DNA of 64,000 bases from Eubacterium sp. (GCA_029258375.1 JARHZA010000001.1:186001-250000), one strand, 5' to 3'; positions 44,539-53,642 are shown, numbered from the stretch's first letter. Notes: generated by a model not told the origin, from the letters alone. Translations and numbers: made by a program.

Positions 44539-45480
44539 TTATTTTACAAATTCTTTTGTTACATTTACAATGTTTTCTGCTGAAAGACCAAATTGTTTTA
44601 ATAAGTCTTTTGCAGGGCCACTGTGGCCAAAAACATCATTAACACCAATTCTTTTAACAGGTGTTGGGCAGTTTTCAGAAAGGCAAGCAGCAACAGCTTC
44701 GCCAAGACCGCCAATAATGTTGTGTTCTTCAACAGTAATAACTTTTCCAGTTTTCTTTGCTGAAGCAATAATGAGTTCTTCATCAAGTGGTTTAATAGTT
44801 GCAATGTTAATGATTTCTGCATCAATGCCATCTTCTGCAAGAACTTTTGCAGCATCAATAGCTTCTGCAACCATAAGGCCAGTTGCAACAATTGAAACGT
44901 CTTTACCTTCTTTTACAACTTCGCCCTTACCAATTTCAAATTGGTAAGATTCATCGTGGAATACAGGCACTGCAAGTCTACCAAAACGAATGTAAACAGG
45001 GCCTTCGTATTTGTAAGCAGCCTTTGTTGCTTGTCTTGCTTCAACATCGTCAGCAGGGCAAAGAACAACCATACCTGGAATTGAACGCATAAGAGCAAAG
45101 TCTTCGCAACATTGGTGAGATGCACCGTCTTCACCAACAGAGATACCTGCGTGAGATGCACCGATTTTTACGTTTAAGTGTGGGTAACCAATTGAGTTTC
45201 TAATTTGTTCAAATGCTCTGCCTGATGCAAACATAGCAAAGCTTGATGCAAATGGAACAAGGCCCATTGTGCTAAGACCAGCAGCAACGCTCATCATATT
45301 TGATTCTGCGATACCACAGTTAAAATGTCTATTTGGAAATTCCTTTTGGAACATAACTGTTTTTGTTGCAGCTGAAAGGTCTGCATCAAGAACAACTAAA
45401 TCGTTTGCACCTTCTTGTGCAAGTTCTTTTAAAGCTGTGCCGTAACTATCACGGGTAGCAACACATTTTACTTCTGCCAT
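44539..45480 (-). CDS. Transketolase, C-terminal subunit
   Basis: Second half of a split transketolase: pyrimidine-binding and C-terminal domains, 313 residues. Key segments are GIAESNMMSVAAGLSTMG, HAGISVGEDGASHQCCED and VITVEEHNIIGGLGEAVA. It starts 2 bp after the stop of the N-terminal subunit. Works in the non-oxidative pentose phosphate pathway as a complex with that subunit. Confidence 0.94.
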   Translation of the reverse strand: MAEVKCVATRDSYGTALKELAQEGANDLVVLDADLSAATKTVMFQKEFPNRHFNCGIAESNMMSVAAGLSTMGLVPFASSFAMFASGRAFEQIRNSIGYPHLNVKIGASHAGISVGEDGASHQCCEDFALMRSIPGMVVLCPADDVEARQATKAAYKYEGPVYIRFGRLAVPVFHDESYQFEIGKGEVVKEGKDVSIVATGLMVAEAIDAAKVLAEDGIDAEIINIATIKPLDEELIIASAKKTGKVITVEEHNIIGGLGEAVAACLSENCPTPVKRIGVNDVFGHSGPAKDLLKQFGLSAENIVNVTKEFVK

Positions 45481-45482
45481 TC

Positions 45483-46328
45483 TTATGCCTCCTCAAGTTC
45501 TGAAAGTTTAGCTTCAAGTTCAGCCATTGCAATATCGTATTCCTCTTTGTTTGGAGCTTTACCATGCCAGCCTACTTGGTCTTCCATATAAGATACGCCT
45601 TTGCCCTTAACTGTGTTCATAATAATTGCAAAAGGCTTTTTGCTTTCGTGGAACATATTGAAAGCATTTTCAATTTCGTCAAAATTATGACCGTCAATAA
45701 TAACATAGTCAAAACCAAATGATTTAACTTTTTCATCAATTGGTTGTGCGCTCATAACATCTTTGCACGCACCGTCAATTTGTAAACCGTTTGAGTCGAT
45801 AATAACACAAAGGTTATCAAGGTTGTATTGAGATGCAAACATCATTGCTTCCCATACTTGACCTTCTTCAATTTCGCCGTCACCAAGAAGTGTGTAAACA
45901 CGAACGTCATCTTTGCCGAGGAACTTAGCACCTTTTGCCATACCGCAAGCGCAACTAATGCCTTGTCCAAGAGAACCAGTGCTCATATCAATACCAGGAA
46001 CACTATTCATATTTGGATGACCTTGAAGATAAGATCCAATGTGACGAAGAGTTTTTAAATCTTCAACAGGGAAAAAGCCTTTGTGTGCAAGTGCAGCATA
46101 AAGACCAGGTGCACAGTGACCTTTTGAAAGAACAAAACGGTCTCTATCTTCCCATTTTGGATTTTTAGCATCATACTTCATTTCCTGATCATAAAGATAA
46201 GCAAATAAGTCTGCTGATGAAAGGCTACCACCTGGGTGACCAGCCTTTGCATTATAAGTACCTTCGATTATGCCCATTCTGATTTTAGTAGCAAAAATCT
46301 GAAGTTCCTTTTTAGTTTCGTTATTCAT
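45483..46328 (-). CDS. Transketolase, N-terminal subunit
   Basis: TPP-binding half, 281 residues. Signatures: GHPGGSLSSADLFAYLY, LSKGHCAPGLYAALA, GSLGQGISCACGMA, and the TPP motif GDGEIEEGQVWEAMMFASQY ending with the Asn of IIDSNGL. ATG at 46328 follows AAGGAGA; upstream in-frame codons are in the promoter region. First gene of the two-gene operon. Split transketolases are usual in clostridia and archaea. Confidence 0.94.
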   Translation of the reverse strand: MNNETKKELQIFATKIRMGIIEGTYNAKAGHPGGSLSSADLFAYLYDQEMKYDAKNPKWEDRDRFVLSKGHCAPGLYAALAHKGFFPVEDLKTLRHIGSYLQGHPNMNSVPGIDMSTGSLGQGISCACGMAKGAKFLGKDDVRVYTLLGDGEIEEGQVWEAMMFASQYNLDNLCVIIDSNGLQIDGACKDVMSAQPIDEKVKSFGFDYVIIDGHNFDEIENAFNMFHESKKPFAIIMNTVKGKGVSYMEDQVGWHGKAPNKEEYDIAMAELEAKLSELEEA

Positions 46329-46359
46329 AATGAAAATCTCCTTTAGAAAACATAGTGAT

Positions 46360-46388
46360 ATTCTAACATTTTTTAAACATTTCTTCAA
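46360..46388 (-). promoter_or_regulatory. Promoter of split transketolase operon
   Basis: Minus strand TTGAAG (46388-46383), 17 bp, TAGAAT (46365-46360). Confidence 0.65.
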
Positions 46389-46400
46389 TAGCAAAAACAA

Positions 46401-46430
46401 CAAAACACGGTGGAAAAAACCACCGTGTTT
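46401..46430 (-). terminator. Intrinsic terminator after LCP gene
   Basis: AAACACGGTGG and CCACCGTGTTT form an 11-bp stem with a six-A loop and a T-rich tail on the minus strand. Confidence 0.88.
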
Positions 46431-46435
46431 ACAAT

Positions 46436-47611
46436 TTAATCTACTTGAGTATAGAAACACTCAATAACTGTTTCAAGTATTGAATTTTCGTCTGGGTAAA
46501 ACTCAGCAAAAACATAATCGTTCTTTTGTTTTGATGCTTTCATTTCGCCTTTAATCTTGTGTTGAGTATATTCTGTAATACCCTTAGACATAACAAATGA
46601 TGCCATATATGTAACGTCATCAAGAGAAATGTTTGTTTGGCTATATTTCATAGCTGTGTTATAAAGTCTTGAAACGGTAGAAAAATCATTTTTTACAGCA
46701 GGCAAAAGTTGGCTTGCGTATGCACGAATGTATTGAATTTGGCGGTCAGTTCTGTTAAGTGACGCATCAATACTATCCATATTTCTTTTTCTAACATAAG
46801 TTTCTGCAAAATCGCCTTTAATTTTAATTTTATCGCCTTTTTTAATGCCTTGTTCTTTAAAATCATAAAGTGATTCAACAGTAACACCGCCAATTGCATC
46901 ATTAAGAGGGGCAATACCGGCAAGTTCAAGAGCAAAATATTTTTCAATAGGAACATTTAAAAGTATTCTGCTAAGTGCAGTTGTAACATTTTCGCAAGAT
47001 TTTTCAGCACCATCGCCGTAAGCATAAGAGAGGCAAAGTTGCTTCTTTTCTGTTCTTAAAAATCCACCATCTGCAGAATAAAGGTCAATATCAACCATTG
47101 TATCACGAGGAATTGTTATTACATCAACTTTTCCTGTTTTTGTGTCAACAACACCAACAATGTCTGCATCTGCTTGTCCGGCAGTACCAACCTGGTCATT
47201 TTTCAAACCAAATTGTTCTTTATCTACACCAAGAAATGCAAAAGCAACTTTATCGTTGTTAAACACATATTTGTGGCCATTATATTCTATTGTTTCTTCA
47301 TAACCGGTATCAGGCTTGTTAACAACAAGGTCTTTTTTACCTTGTTGTTGTAGGTGGAAAAATGTGCCTAAAACTATTGCAACAGCAACAACTATAATAA
47401 CAAGAAGTGCTATTAAAATACGAACTATAACAGGCAATTTTTTCTTTTTTTTGTGTTTTGATTTCTTTGATTTTTTTGAATGGCTTTTTTTGTTGCTGCC
47501 ATCGTTAGAAGAATTATCTTCTGTGCGTGGCTTTATAGGAGTCAATTGGCTCTCTATCAAATTGAAACCATTTTCTTCGTTATTATTAGAATTATTTTGT
47601 TCGTTCATCAT
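46436..47611 (-). CDS. LytR-CpsA-Psr family cell-wall glycopolymer ligase
   Basis: 391 residues. A Lys-rich cytoplasmic tail, one membrane helix (about 61-86), then the extracellular LCP domain with DADIVGVVDTKTG, ITIPRDTMVDI, LSYAYGDG and YVRKRNMDSIDASLNRTDRQ, the Arg/Asp pattern that binds polyprenyl pyrophosphate. LCP enzymes attach teichoic acids or other polymers to peptidoglycan. Its start overlaps the end of the sortase gene by 20 bp, so the two are coupled. Confidence 0.93.
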   Translation of the reverse strand: MMNEQNNSNNNEENGFNLIESQLTPIKPRTEDNSSNDGSNKKSHSKKSKKSKHKKKKKLPVIVRILIALLVIIVVAVAIVLGTFFHLQQQGKKDLVVNKPDTGYEETIEYNGHKYVFNNDKVAFAFLGVDKEQFGLKNDQVGTAGQADADIVGVVDTKTGKVDVITIPRDTMVDIDLYSADGGFLRTEKKQLCLSYAYGDGAEKSCENVTTALSRILLNVPIEKYFALELAGIAPLNDAIGGVTVESLYDFKEQGIKKGDKIKIKGDFAETYVRKRNMDSIDASLNRTDRQIQYIRAYASQLLPAVKNDFSTVSRLYNTAMKYSQTNISLDDVTYMASFVMSKGITEYTQHKIKGEMKASKQKNDYVFAEFYPDENSILETVIECFYTQVD

Positions 47612-48392
47612 TTACTAATACTCCACAAACAAGGAATCTGTTGCTTTTTTGACCTGTGATACAGGTGGATAAAACAACTAACTTGCTATTTTCATCAATT
47701 TTTACATCAAGATCGTTACGAACATTCTTTAAAGTAGAATTAGGGTTCATAACCATATTTTGAAATTCTTTAAGTTTTGCTGGCTTGTTAAAGTCAAAAG
47801 AATTCATAATATGACGGTCGTCATATTTAAAAATAGAAATAATTTGATATGTTAATTTTCTGTCTGGTGTGTAAATATTAAAATATTCGTGAGTGTTAAA
47901 GAATTCTTCATCTTCAAATTTGTGAAGAGTTGTAAACATTGTCTTTTTAAACCCGTTGTGACCATAAATTAAAGTTACTGGGTCTGAAAAATCAAGTGCA
48001 TTACATTTTTGTGTGTAAATTGAACCACTATCAAGAAATTCTTTTGTAAGAGCACTGTGTCTTAAATAAAAGTTATCTTCTGTGTCGTGTTGAACAATAG
48101 GGTAGTCAACTTCCGTATCGTCAATTTTAATCCAAGCGTAAATATCATCGTTTTGTGCTTTTAACGCATTAAAATCTATTGGATTTTCAGCAACGTTTTC
48201 TGAAACAGCGGGAACAGAGTTTTGCAAATCTTCATATTCGCCCTCTGCAGCAAACTGTGTATAAAGATAATATCCTAAATAAACACAAGCGCAAATAAGA
48301 ACAACAGAAGAAATAATTATAACTATATTTCTAACTATTTTTTTTGCTCTTGTATTTTTCCTTTGTACTGGTTGTTTATTGTTTTCTTCCAT
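47592..48392 (-). CDS. srtB: Class B sortase
   Basis: Membrane transpeptidase that cleaves sorting signals and attaches proteins to the wall. 266 residues: an N-terminal membrane helix (about 19-42), NFYLRHSALTKEF, the catalytic His145 in LIYGHNG, Cys244 in VVLSTCI and Arg252 in NRFLV. The insertion before the last strand is of class B type. ATG at 48392 follows AAAGGTG. The gene is preceded by a tiny APPTG-bearing surface protein, its probable substrate, and followed by an LCP ligase. Confidence 0.93.
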   Translation of the reverse strand: MEENNKQPVQRKNTRAKKIVRNIVIIISSVVLICACVYLGYYLYTQFAAEGEYEDLQNSVPAVSENVAENPIDFNALKAQNDDIYAWIKIDDTEVDYPIVQHDTEDNFYLRHSALTKEFLDSGSIYTQKCNALDFSDPVTLIYGHNGFKKTMFTTLHKFEDEEFFNTHEYFNIYTPDRKLTYQIISIFKYDDRHIMNSFDFNKPAKLKEFQNMVMNPNSTLKNVRNDLDVKIDENSKLVVLSTCITGQKSNRFLVCGVLVNDERTK

Positions 48393-48420
48393 AAAATCAC
48401 CTTTTAATTGCGAATTAAAA

Positions 48421-48446
48421 AAACCTGTTGCCAATTGGCGACAGGT
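48421..48446 (-). terminator. Terminator between surface peptide and sortase
   Basis: On the minus strand AACCTGTCGCC pairs with GGCAACAGGTT (one G-U) around an AATT loop and is followed by seven T. Sortase and LCP expression must then come from read-through or an unseen promoter. Confidence 0.85.
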
Positions 48447-48471
48447 TTTATTTTAATTTTGTATTACAAAA

Positions 48472-48720
48472 TTATTCAGCGTCTTTTTTCTTAAGAAGAG
48501 TAAGAGTAGCACCTGCGCCAAGAGCAGCTGTTGTTGCAAGACCGATTGATGCAGCGCCTGTTGGAGGAGCTTTGTGGTCTTTATCTTCTGTGTTTTCTCC
48601 AGGAATAACTTCGCCTGAAGGGCTGTTAACGCTTGTTGCAGCGAAAGCTGGAACAGCAAATGATGTTGCAACAGCGGCAAGCATCATAATTGATAAAAGA
48701 ACTGATAAAAGTTTTTTCAT
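48472..48720 (-). CDS. Tiny sortase-anchored surface peptide
   Basis: 82 residues. A signal peptide ends AFA (residue 27). A 27-residue mature segment rich in Ser, Pro, Glu, Asp follows, then the sorting motif APPTG (51-55), a hydrophobic helix (56-75) and a KKK tail. APPTG resembles the (S/P)PxTG motif used by clostridial class B sortase. After both cleavages only about 27 residues (A28-T54) would remain on the wall. ATG at 48720 follows GAGGTG. It has its own promoter and terminator, suggesting it is made in excess of the sortase. Function unknown. Confidence 0.85.
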   Translation of the reverse strand: MKKLLSVLLSIMMLAAVATSFAVPAFAATSVNSPSGEVIPGENTEDKDHKAPPTGAASIGLATTAALGAGATLTLLKKKDAE

Positions 48721-48773
48721 AAATGCACACCTCAATTAAATTTTAATTTTAAATAAAATACTTATTTGTATAT

Positions 48774-48815
48774 TTGAACATTTTCAAGTATAACATCTTA
48801 TTTTTGATTTGTAAA
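48774..48815 (-). promoter_or_regulatory. Promoter and dyad of surface-peptide gene
   Basis: Minus strand TTTACA (48815-48810), 17 bp, TATACT (48792-48787) with a TGT extension. TTGAA-CATT-TTCAA (48774-48787) lies across the start of transcription and could be an operator. Confidence 0.65.
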
Positions 48816-48863
48816 GTATTTATAATTCTTTTTAACTCTACAAATTTAAAAAACAAAATAAAA

Positions 48864-50696
48864 TTAACTTAACTTTGCTTTACCAGTACAGAGTTCATAA
48901 TATCTTCCTTTTTGAGAAAGTAGGTCGTCGTGGTCGCCACGTTCAATAATTTCTCCGTTTTCAAGAACCATAATTGCATTTGAATTTCTAACGGTTGAAA
49001 GTCTGTGGGCAATAACAAAAACTGTTCTGCCTTCCATAAGTCTATCCATACCTTTTTCAATATGAAGTTCAGTTCTTGTATCTACTGAGGAAGTTGCTTC
49101 GTCAAGAATAAGAACAGCAGGTTTTGCAACAGCAGCACGAGTAATTGCAAGAAGTTGTCTTTGACCTCTTGAAAGGTTTTCGCCGTCGCCACTGATAACT
49201 GTGTTGTATCCTTCTGGTAATCTTCTTATAAATGAGTGGGCAGATGCAAGTTTTGCAGCCTCAATACATTCTTCGTCTGTTGCCTCAAGTCTGCCGTAAC
49301 GGATATTTTCCATAACTGTGCCGGTAAATAAGTGAGTGTCTTGTAAAACAATAGAAAGTGTTTTTCTTAAATCGTCTTTTTTAATACGTTTAATATCAAT
49401 ACCGTCATAAGTTATTGAACCGTTTTCAATATCATAAAATCTGTTAATTAGGTTTGTTATTGTAGTTTTGCCAGCGCCTGTTGAACCAACAAATGCAATT
49501 TTTTGACCTGATTTTGCATAAAGATTTATGTTTTTAAGAACTGTTTTTTCAGGAACGTAAGAGAATGAAACGTCATCAAAAATAACATTACCCTTAACTT
49601 CAATAAGATTTCCGTTGTCATTCCAGTATTTTTTAACAACACCGTTTTCAACTTTTTCTTCAAGAGTTACTAAACCATCGTCAACTTCTGGTTCAATATC
49701 CATTACTTCAAAAACACGTTCAGCACCTGCAAGAGCAGAGAATATGTTGTTCATCTGTGTAGTTATTTGGTTAACTGGTTGAGAGAACTGTTTTGTGTAT
49801 GTTAAAAATGAAGTAAGTTTACCAACTGTGAAAACAGGGTTAAATAGAACCATAATAGCACCAATTATTGTAATTGTTGCATAAGCAGTGTTGTTTACAC
49901 CACCGGCAATAGGCAGCATAACACCTGAGTAAAAGTTTGCTTTTGTTGCACTTTTTCTAAAGTTATCGTTAAGTTCTTTAAATTCGTTAACTGCTTCATT
50001 TTCGTGGTTGAAAACTTTAACAACTTTCATACCTTCAACTGTTTCTTCAATAAAGCCATTCATTGCACCAAGATTTTGTTGTTGTTCTCTAAAGTATTTT
50101 CTTGTTTTTTTACCTATTATTGTAGAAACTGTAATCATTACGGCAAGGAAAACCATCATAATTAAGAATAAAAGCCAGTTAAAATAAACCATCATTACAA
50201 TAATGCCAACAAGCATAAATAAAGAAGAGAATAATTGAACAATTGATTGTTCAAGCATCATTTGAATGTTGTCAATATCATTTGTAAAACGGCTCATAAT
50301 CTCGCCGTGAGTCTTACTGTCAAAATATTTAAGTGGAAGTGATTGTAAGTGGTTAAATAAGTCTTTTCTTATAGTGTTTGTTGTTTTATAAGCAAGTTTT
50401 ACCATTGCTTTGCTTTGAATATAGTTAAGAAGAGATACACAAAGATACATAATTGCAAGTATTGCAAGTTGTTTGATAAGTTCTTTTAAATCAAAGTGAG
50501 GAAAAATTGCTTTGTCAATAATTGGCTGAAGTCTTGCAGATGCTAAAACTGTGCCAACTGTTGAAGCAGTTACAGAAAGAAAAACAAAAATAAGCATAAA
50601 TTTGCTTTTTCCTATATAAGAAAGAATGTTTCCAAGCGTTTTTTTAGTGTTTTTAGGTTTTTTAAAGCCGTGGTTATTTCCGCCATGTCCGCTCAT
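48864..50696 (-). CDS. Heterodimeric ABC exporter, subunit with active Walker B
   Basis: 610 residues: six-helix membrane domain (about 30-330) fused to an ATPase. Walker A is VGSTGAGKTT, Walker B VLILDEATSSVD with the catalytic Glu, and H-loop VIAHR. Its signature is LSRGQ instead of LSGGQ. Together with the partner's altered Walker B this gives one degenerate and one active ATP site, as in TM287/288 and BmrCD. Substrates are typically drugs or lipids. Its ATG overlaps the partner's stop (TAATG). Confidence 0.92.
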   Translation of the reverse strand: MSGHGGNNHGFKKPKNTKKTLGNILSYIGKSKFMLIFVFLSVTASTVGTVLASARLQPIIDKAIFPHFDLKELIKQLAILAIMYLCVSLLNYIQSKAMVKLAYKTTNTIRKDLFNHLQSLPLKYFDSKTHGEIMSRFTNDIDNIQMMLEQSIVQLFSSLFMLVGIIVMMVYFNWLLFLIMMVFLAVMITVSTIIGKKTRKYFREQQQNLGAMNGFIEETVEGMKVVKVFNHENEAVNEFKELNDNFRKSATKANFYSGVMLPIAGGVNNTAYATITIIGAIMVLFNPVFTVGKLTSFLTYTKQFSQPVNQITTQMNNIFSALAGAERVFEVMDIEPEVDDGLVTLEEKVENGVVKKYWNDNGNLIEVKGNVIFDDVSFSYVPEKTVLKNINLYAKSGQKIAFVGSTGAGKTTITNLINRFYDIENGSITYDGIDIKRIKKDDLRKTLSIVLQDTHLFTGTVMENIRYGRLEATDEECIEAAKLASAHSFIRRLPEGYNTVISGDGENLSRGQRQLLAITRAAVAKPAVLILDEATSSVDTRTELHIEKGMDRLMEGRTVFVIAHRLSTVRNSNAIMVLENGEIIERGDHDDLLSQKGRYYELCTGKAKLS

Positions 50697-52480
50697 TATT
50701 CCATTACTCCTTTCTGTTGTGTGTTGTAAATTTCCTTATAGATTTCGTTTGACTCAATAAGTTCTTCGTGTGTTCCAATTCCCTTAATTTCGCCGTCATC
50801 CATAACAAGAATTTCGTCTGCGTCAACAACAGATGTAATTCTTTGAGCAATTATAAATACTGTTGTGTCTTTTAAATCTGTATAGAAAGATTTTCTAATT
50901 TTAGCCTCTGTTGCTGTGTCAACAGCAGATGTGGAGTCATCAAGAATAAGAATATGTGGTTTCTTTATCATTGCACGGGCAATGCAAAGTCTTTGTTTTT
51001 GACCACCAGAAAGGTTAAGGCCACCTTGAACAAGAACAGTGTCGTAGCCGTTTGGTTGTTCCATAATAAAATCGTGTGCCTGAGCAGATTTGCAGGCAGC
51101 AATAATTTCCTCATCTGTTGCGTCTTTTTTACCCCAACGCAAGTTCTCTTTAATAGTTCCAGTAAATAATGTGTTGTTTTGAAGAACAACGCCGATATTA
51201 TCACGTAGTTCTGTTAAGTCATAATCACGAACATCAACGCCATCAATAAGAACTTGACCATTTGTAACATCATATAAACGAGGAATAAGTGACACAAGGC
51301 TTGACTTACCACAACCGGTTGAGCCTACTATACCAATAATTTTTCCAGCCTCGGCAGTAAAGTTAATGTTGCTTAAAATATCATCTCCGTGTGTTTGAGT
51401 TGAGTAACGGAAATTAACATTTTTAAATTCTACCTTGCCTTTTTTGCTTGCTGATTTTGTTTCTTTTGGTGTTGTGATATCAACTTCTGCATCAAGAACT
51501 TCTTTAACACGGTCTGCACAAGCTCTACTTCTTACAACCATCATAAGTATCATTGCAAACATCATAATACTCATAAGAATTTCCATAACGTAAGAAATAA
51601 AACTTAAAAGTTCGCCAGTTGTCATATTACCTGCGTTAATATCAATACCACCACGGTAAATAACAAGAACAGATGTAAGGTTAAAAAGAAGCATCATAAT
51701 AGGCATAACTGTAATTACAATGCCGGTTGCTTTTGCACCTTGAGCAGATAAATCATCGTTTACTTTTTTAAATTTTTCTTTTTCGTGGTCTTCACGAACA
51801 TAAGCTTTAACAACTCTTATGCCAATAAGGTTTTCTTGCACAACAGAGTTGATAGCGTCAATTTTCTTTTGCATTTTTTTAAACATTGGAAAACCAACTT
51901 TTAAAACGCACGCAACAACAATTGCAATAATAGGAAGGCAAATCATAATAAGTGATGCCAATTTTGCGTTAATTGAAAATGCAAAGAATGATGCAAAAAT
52001 AAGTAAAGATACAACTCTTACTAATATGCGAAGCGACATCATAACTGTGTTTTGAATAGTTGTAACGTCATTTGTAAGTCTTGTAGTTAAAGATGCAGTT
52101 GAAAATTCATCAATGTTTTTAAATGAAAAACTTGAAATCTTTTCAAACATTGCATTTCTTATTCTTGCAGCAAAGTTTTGGCTTGCAACAGCAGATTCTT
52201 TTATGCAGGTTATACCACCTATAATAGAAACAACTGCAACTAAAACCATTATTGCACCTTGAATAAAAATATATTTTTGACCTTCGTTTGCAGGAATTGT
52301 TCCGTTTATTACTGGAGTTACACCTTTATCTATAATTCTACCCATAATTTTAGGAAGATATAGTTGGCAAACAACTTCAATAACCATACCAAAACAACCA
52401 ATAAATGCTAAAGGCCAAAGCCCTTTCATAAATTTAGAAAGTTTAGTTTCGCTTTTTGATTTTTTTACCAATAATCTCAT
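50696..52480 (-). CDS. Heterodimeric ABC exporter, subunit with degenerate Walker B
   Basis: 594 residues with fused membrane and ATPase domains. Walker A GSTGCGKSS and signature LSGGQ are intact, but Walker B reads LILDDSTSAVD (Asp for the catalytic Glu) and the H-loop is IIAQR (Gln for His), the pattern of the non-catalytic half of heterodimeric exporters. ATG at 52480 follows AAAGGTG; a GTG lies just before it. First gene of the pair, behind a consensus promoter. Confidence 0.92.
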   Translation of the reverse strand: MRLLVKKSKSETKLSKFMKGLWPLAFIGCFGMVIEVVCQLYLPKIMGRIIDKGVTPVINGTIPANEGQKYIFIQGAIMVLVAVVSIIGGITCIKESAVASQNFAARIRNAMFEKISSFSFKNIDEFSTASLTTRLTNDVTTIQNTVMMSLRILVRVVSLLIFASFFAFSINAKLASLIMICLPIIAIVVACVLKVGFPMFKKMQKKIDAINSVVQENLIGIRVVKAYVREDHEKEKFKKVNDDLSAQGAKATGIVITVMPIMMLLFNLTSVLVIYRGGIDINAGNMTTGELLSFISYVMEILMSIMMFAMILMMVVRSRACADRVKEVLDAEVDITTPKETKSASKKGKVEFKNVNFRYSTQTHGDDILSNINFTAEAGKIIGIVGSTGCGKSSLVSLIPRLYDVTNGQVLIDGVDVRDYDLTELRDNIGVVLQNNTLFTGTIKENLRWGKKDATDEEIIAACKSAQAHDFIMEQPNGYDTVLVQGGLNLSGGQKQRLCIARAMIKKPHILILDDSTSAVDTATEAKIRKSFYTDLKDTTVFIIAQRITSVVDADEILVMDDGEIKGIGTHEELIESNEIYKEIYNTQQKGVME

Positions 52481-52526
52481 CACCTTTTTGTTAGATTTTT
52501 AAAGTTTTTATTCATAGTTCACAAGT

Positions 52527-52555
52527 ATTTTAATTTTATTAGTGCAATATGTCAA
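52527..52555 (-). promoter_or_regulatory. Promoter of ABC exporter operon
   Basis: Minus strand TTGACA (52555-52550), 17 bp, TAAAAT (52532-52527), with a perfect -35. Confidence 0.8.
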
Positions 52556-52602
52556 TTATCACTGTTTAATTTTAAAACAAAATTCAAAATTTGTAACTAA
52601 AA

Positions 52603-52620
52603 TATGTACACTATGTACTA
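52603..52620. promoter_or_regulatory. Operator-like dyad between ABC exporter and rsmA
   Basis: TATGTAC occurs twice, 9 bp apart, and GTACA-CTA-TGTAC (52606-52618) forms an inverted repeat. It lies about 50 bp upstream of the exporter -35 and 60 bp upstream of the rsmA -35. Confidence 0.5.
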
Positions 52621-52677
52621 ATTGTAAAGAAGAATTTATACGCTGTAATTACATAATGTTTATCGTTTTATCTGTAA

Positions 52678-52706
52678 TTGCCAAAAATTATATTTTATGA
52701 TAAAAT
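52678..52706 (+). promoter_or_regulatory. Promoter of rsmA
   Basis: TTGCCA (52678-52683), 17 bp, TAAAAT (52701-52706) with a TGA extension. Confidence 0.7.
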
Positions 52707-52730
52707 AACGCAAGATATTGAGGTGTGATT

Positions 52731-53579
52731 ATGGATTTATACGATTATAATACAGTAAATAGAATATTATCTAAACACGGCTTTACTTTTTCAAAAGCGC
52801 TTGGTCAAAATTTTCTTATTGATCCAAATGTCTGTCCAGAAATGGCTTATGAATTAAATGCAGATAAAAAAACAGGTGTAATAGAAGTTGGCCCTGGAAT
52901 TGGTGTTTTAACAAAAGAACTTTGCAAAGTAGCAGGCAAAGTAGTAGCAATAGAACTTGATAAAAGACTTTTTCCAGTCTTAGATGAAACATTGGGTGAG
53001 TTTGAAAATCTTCAAATTGTTGAGGGCGACGTTTTAAAACTTAATTTAAAAGAACTTATTGAAGATAAATTTAGCGATATGGAATCAGTTAAAGTGTGTG
53101 CAAATCTTCCTTACTATATAACTTCGCCAGTAATAATGAGCCTTTTAGAAAGCAAACTTCCTATTGATGAAATTGTTGTTATGGTTCAAAAAGAGGCAGC
53201 AGAACGTTTTTGTGCAGAAATTGGCTCAAGAGAAAGTGGGGCAGTAACAGTTGCAGTTAATTATTTTGCAACTGCCGAAATGCTTTTTGAAGTTAAAAAA
53301 GATTGCTTTATGCCTTCTCCAAAAGTTGATAGTGCAGTTATGCGATTAAGATTAAGAGAAAAGCCACCTGTTGAAGTTGAAAACGAAAAAAGATTTTTTG
53401 CAGTAATAAAAGCAGCGTTTTCACAAAGAAGAAAAACAGCACTAAATTGCCTTTCAAACGGGCTTTCTCTTCCAAAAGAAAAAGTTTCAAGTGCACTTAA
53501 TTCAATTGGTTTAAGCGAAAAATCAAGAGCAGAGAATTTTACAATGGAACAATTTGCAGAACTCTCTAAACTTCTTTAA
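52731..53579 (+). CDS. rsmA: 16S rRNA dimethyladenosine transferase RsmA/KsgA
   Basis: Dimethylates two adjacent adenines near the 3' end of 16S rRNA; loss gives kasugamycin resistance. 282 residues: ALGQNFLIDPNV, SAM motif VIEVGPGIGVLTKEL, and the catalytic NLPYYITSPVI. The C-terminal helical domain has AAFSQRRKTALNCLSNG. ATG at 52731 follows GAGGTG; a GTG at 52725 lies in that site. Single gene. Confidence 0.96.
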   Translation: MDLYDYNTVNRILSKHGFTFSKALGQNFLIDPNVCPEMAYELNADKKTGVIEVGPGIGVLTKELCKVAGKVVAIELDKRLFPVLDETLGEFENLQIVEGDVLKLNLKELIEDKFSDMESVKVCANLPYYITSPVIMSLLESKLPIDEIVVMVQKEAAERFCAEIGSRESGAVTVAVNYFATAEMLFEVKKDCFMPSPKVDSAVMRLRLREKPPVEVENEKRFFAVIKAAFSQRRKTALNCLSNGLSLPKEKVSSALNSIGLSEKSRAENFTMEQFAELSKLL

Positions 53580-53592
53580 TTTAATAAAAAAC

Positions 53593-53621
53593 AAACTCCC
53601 AGCGATTACCGTTGGGAGTTT
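53593..53621. terminator. Terminator between rsmA and hydA
   Basis: AAACTCCCAGCG pairs with CGTTGGGAGTTT (one G-U), followed by T-rich DNA on the plus strand. Confidence 0.85.
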
Positions 53622-53642
53622 TTCTTTTAATCTCTATTTTAA

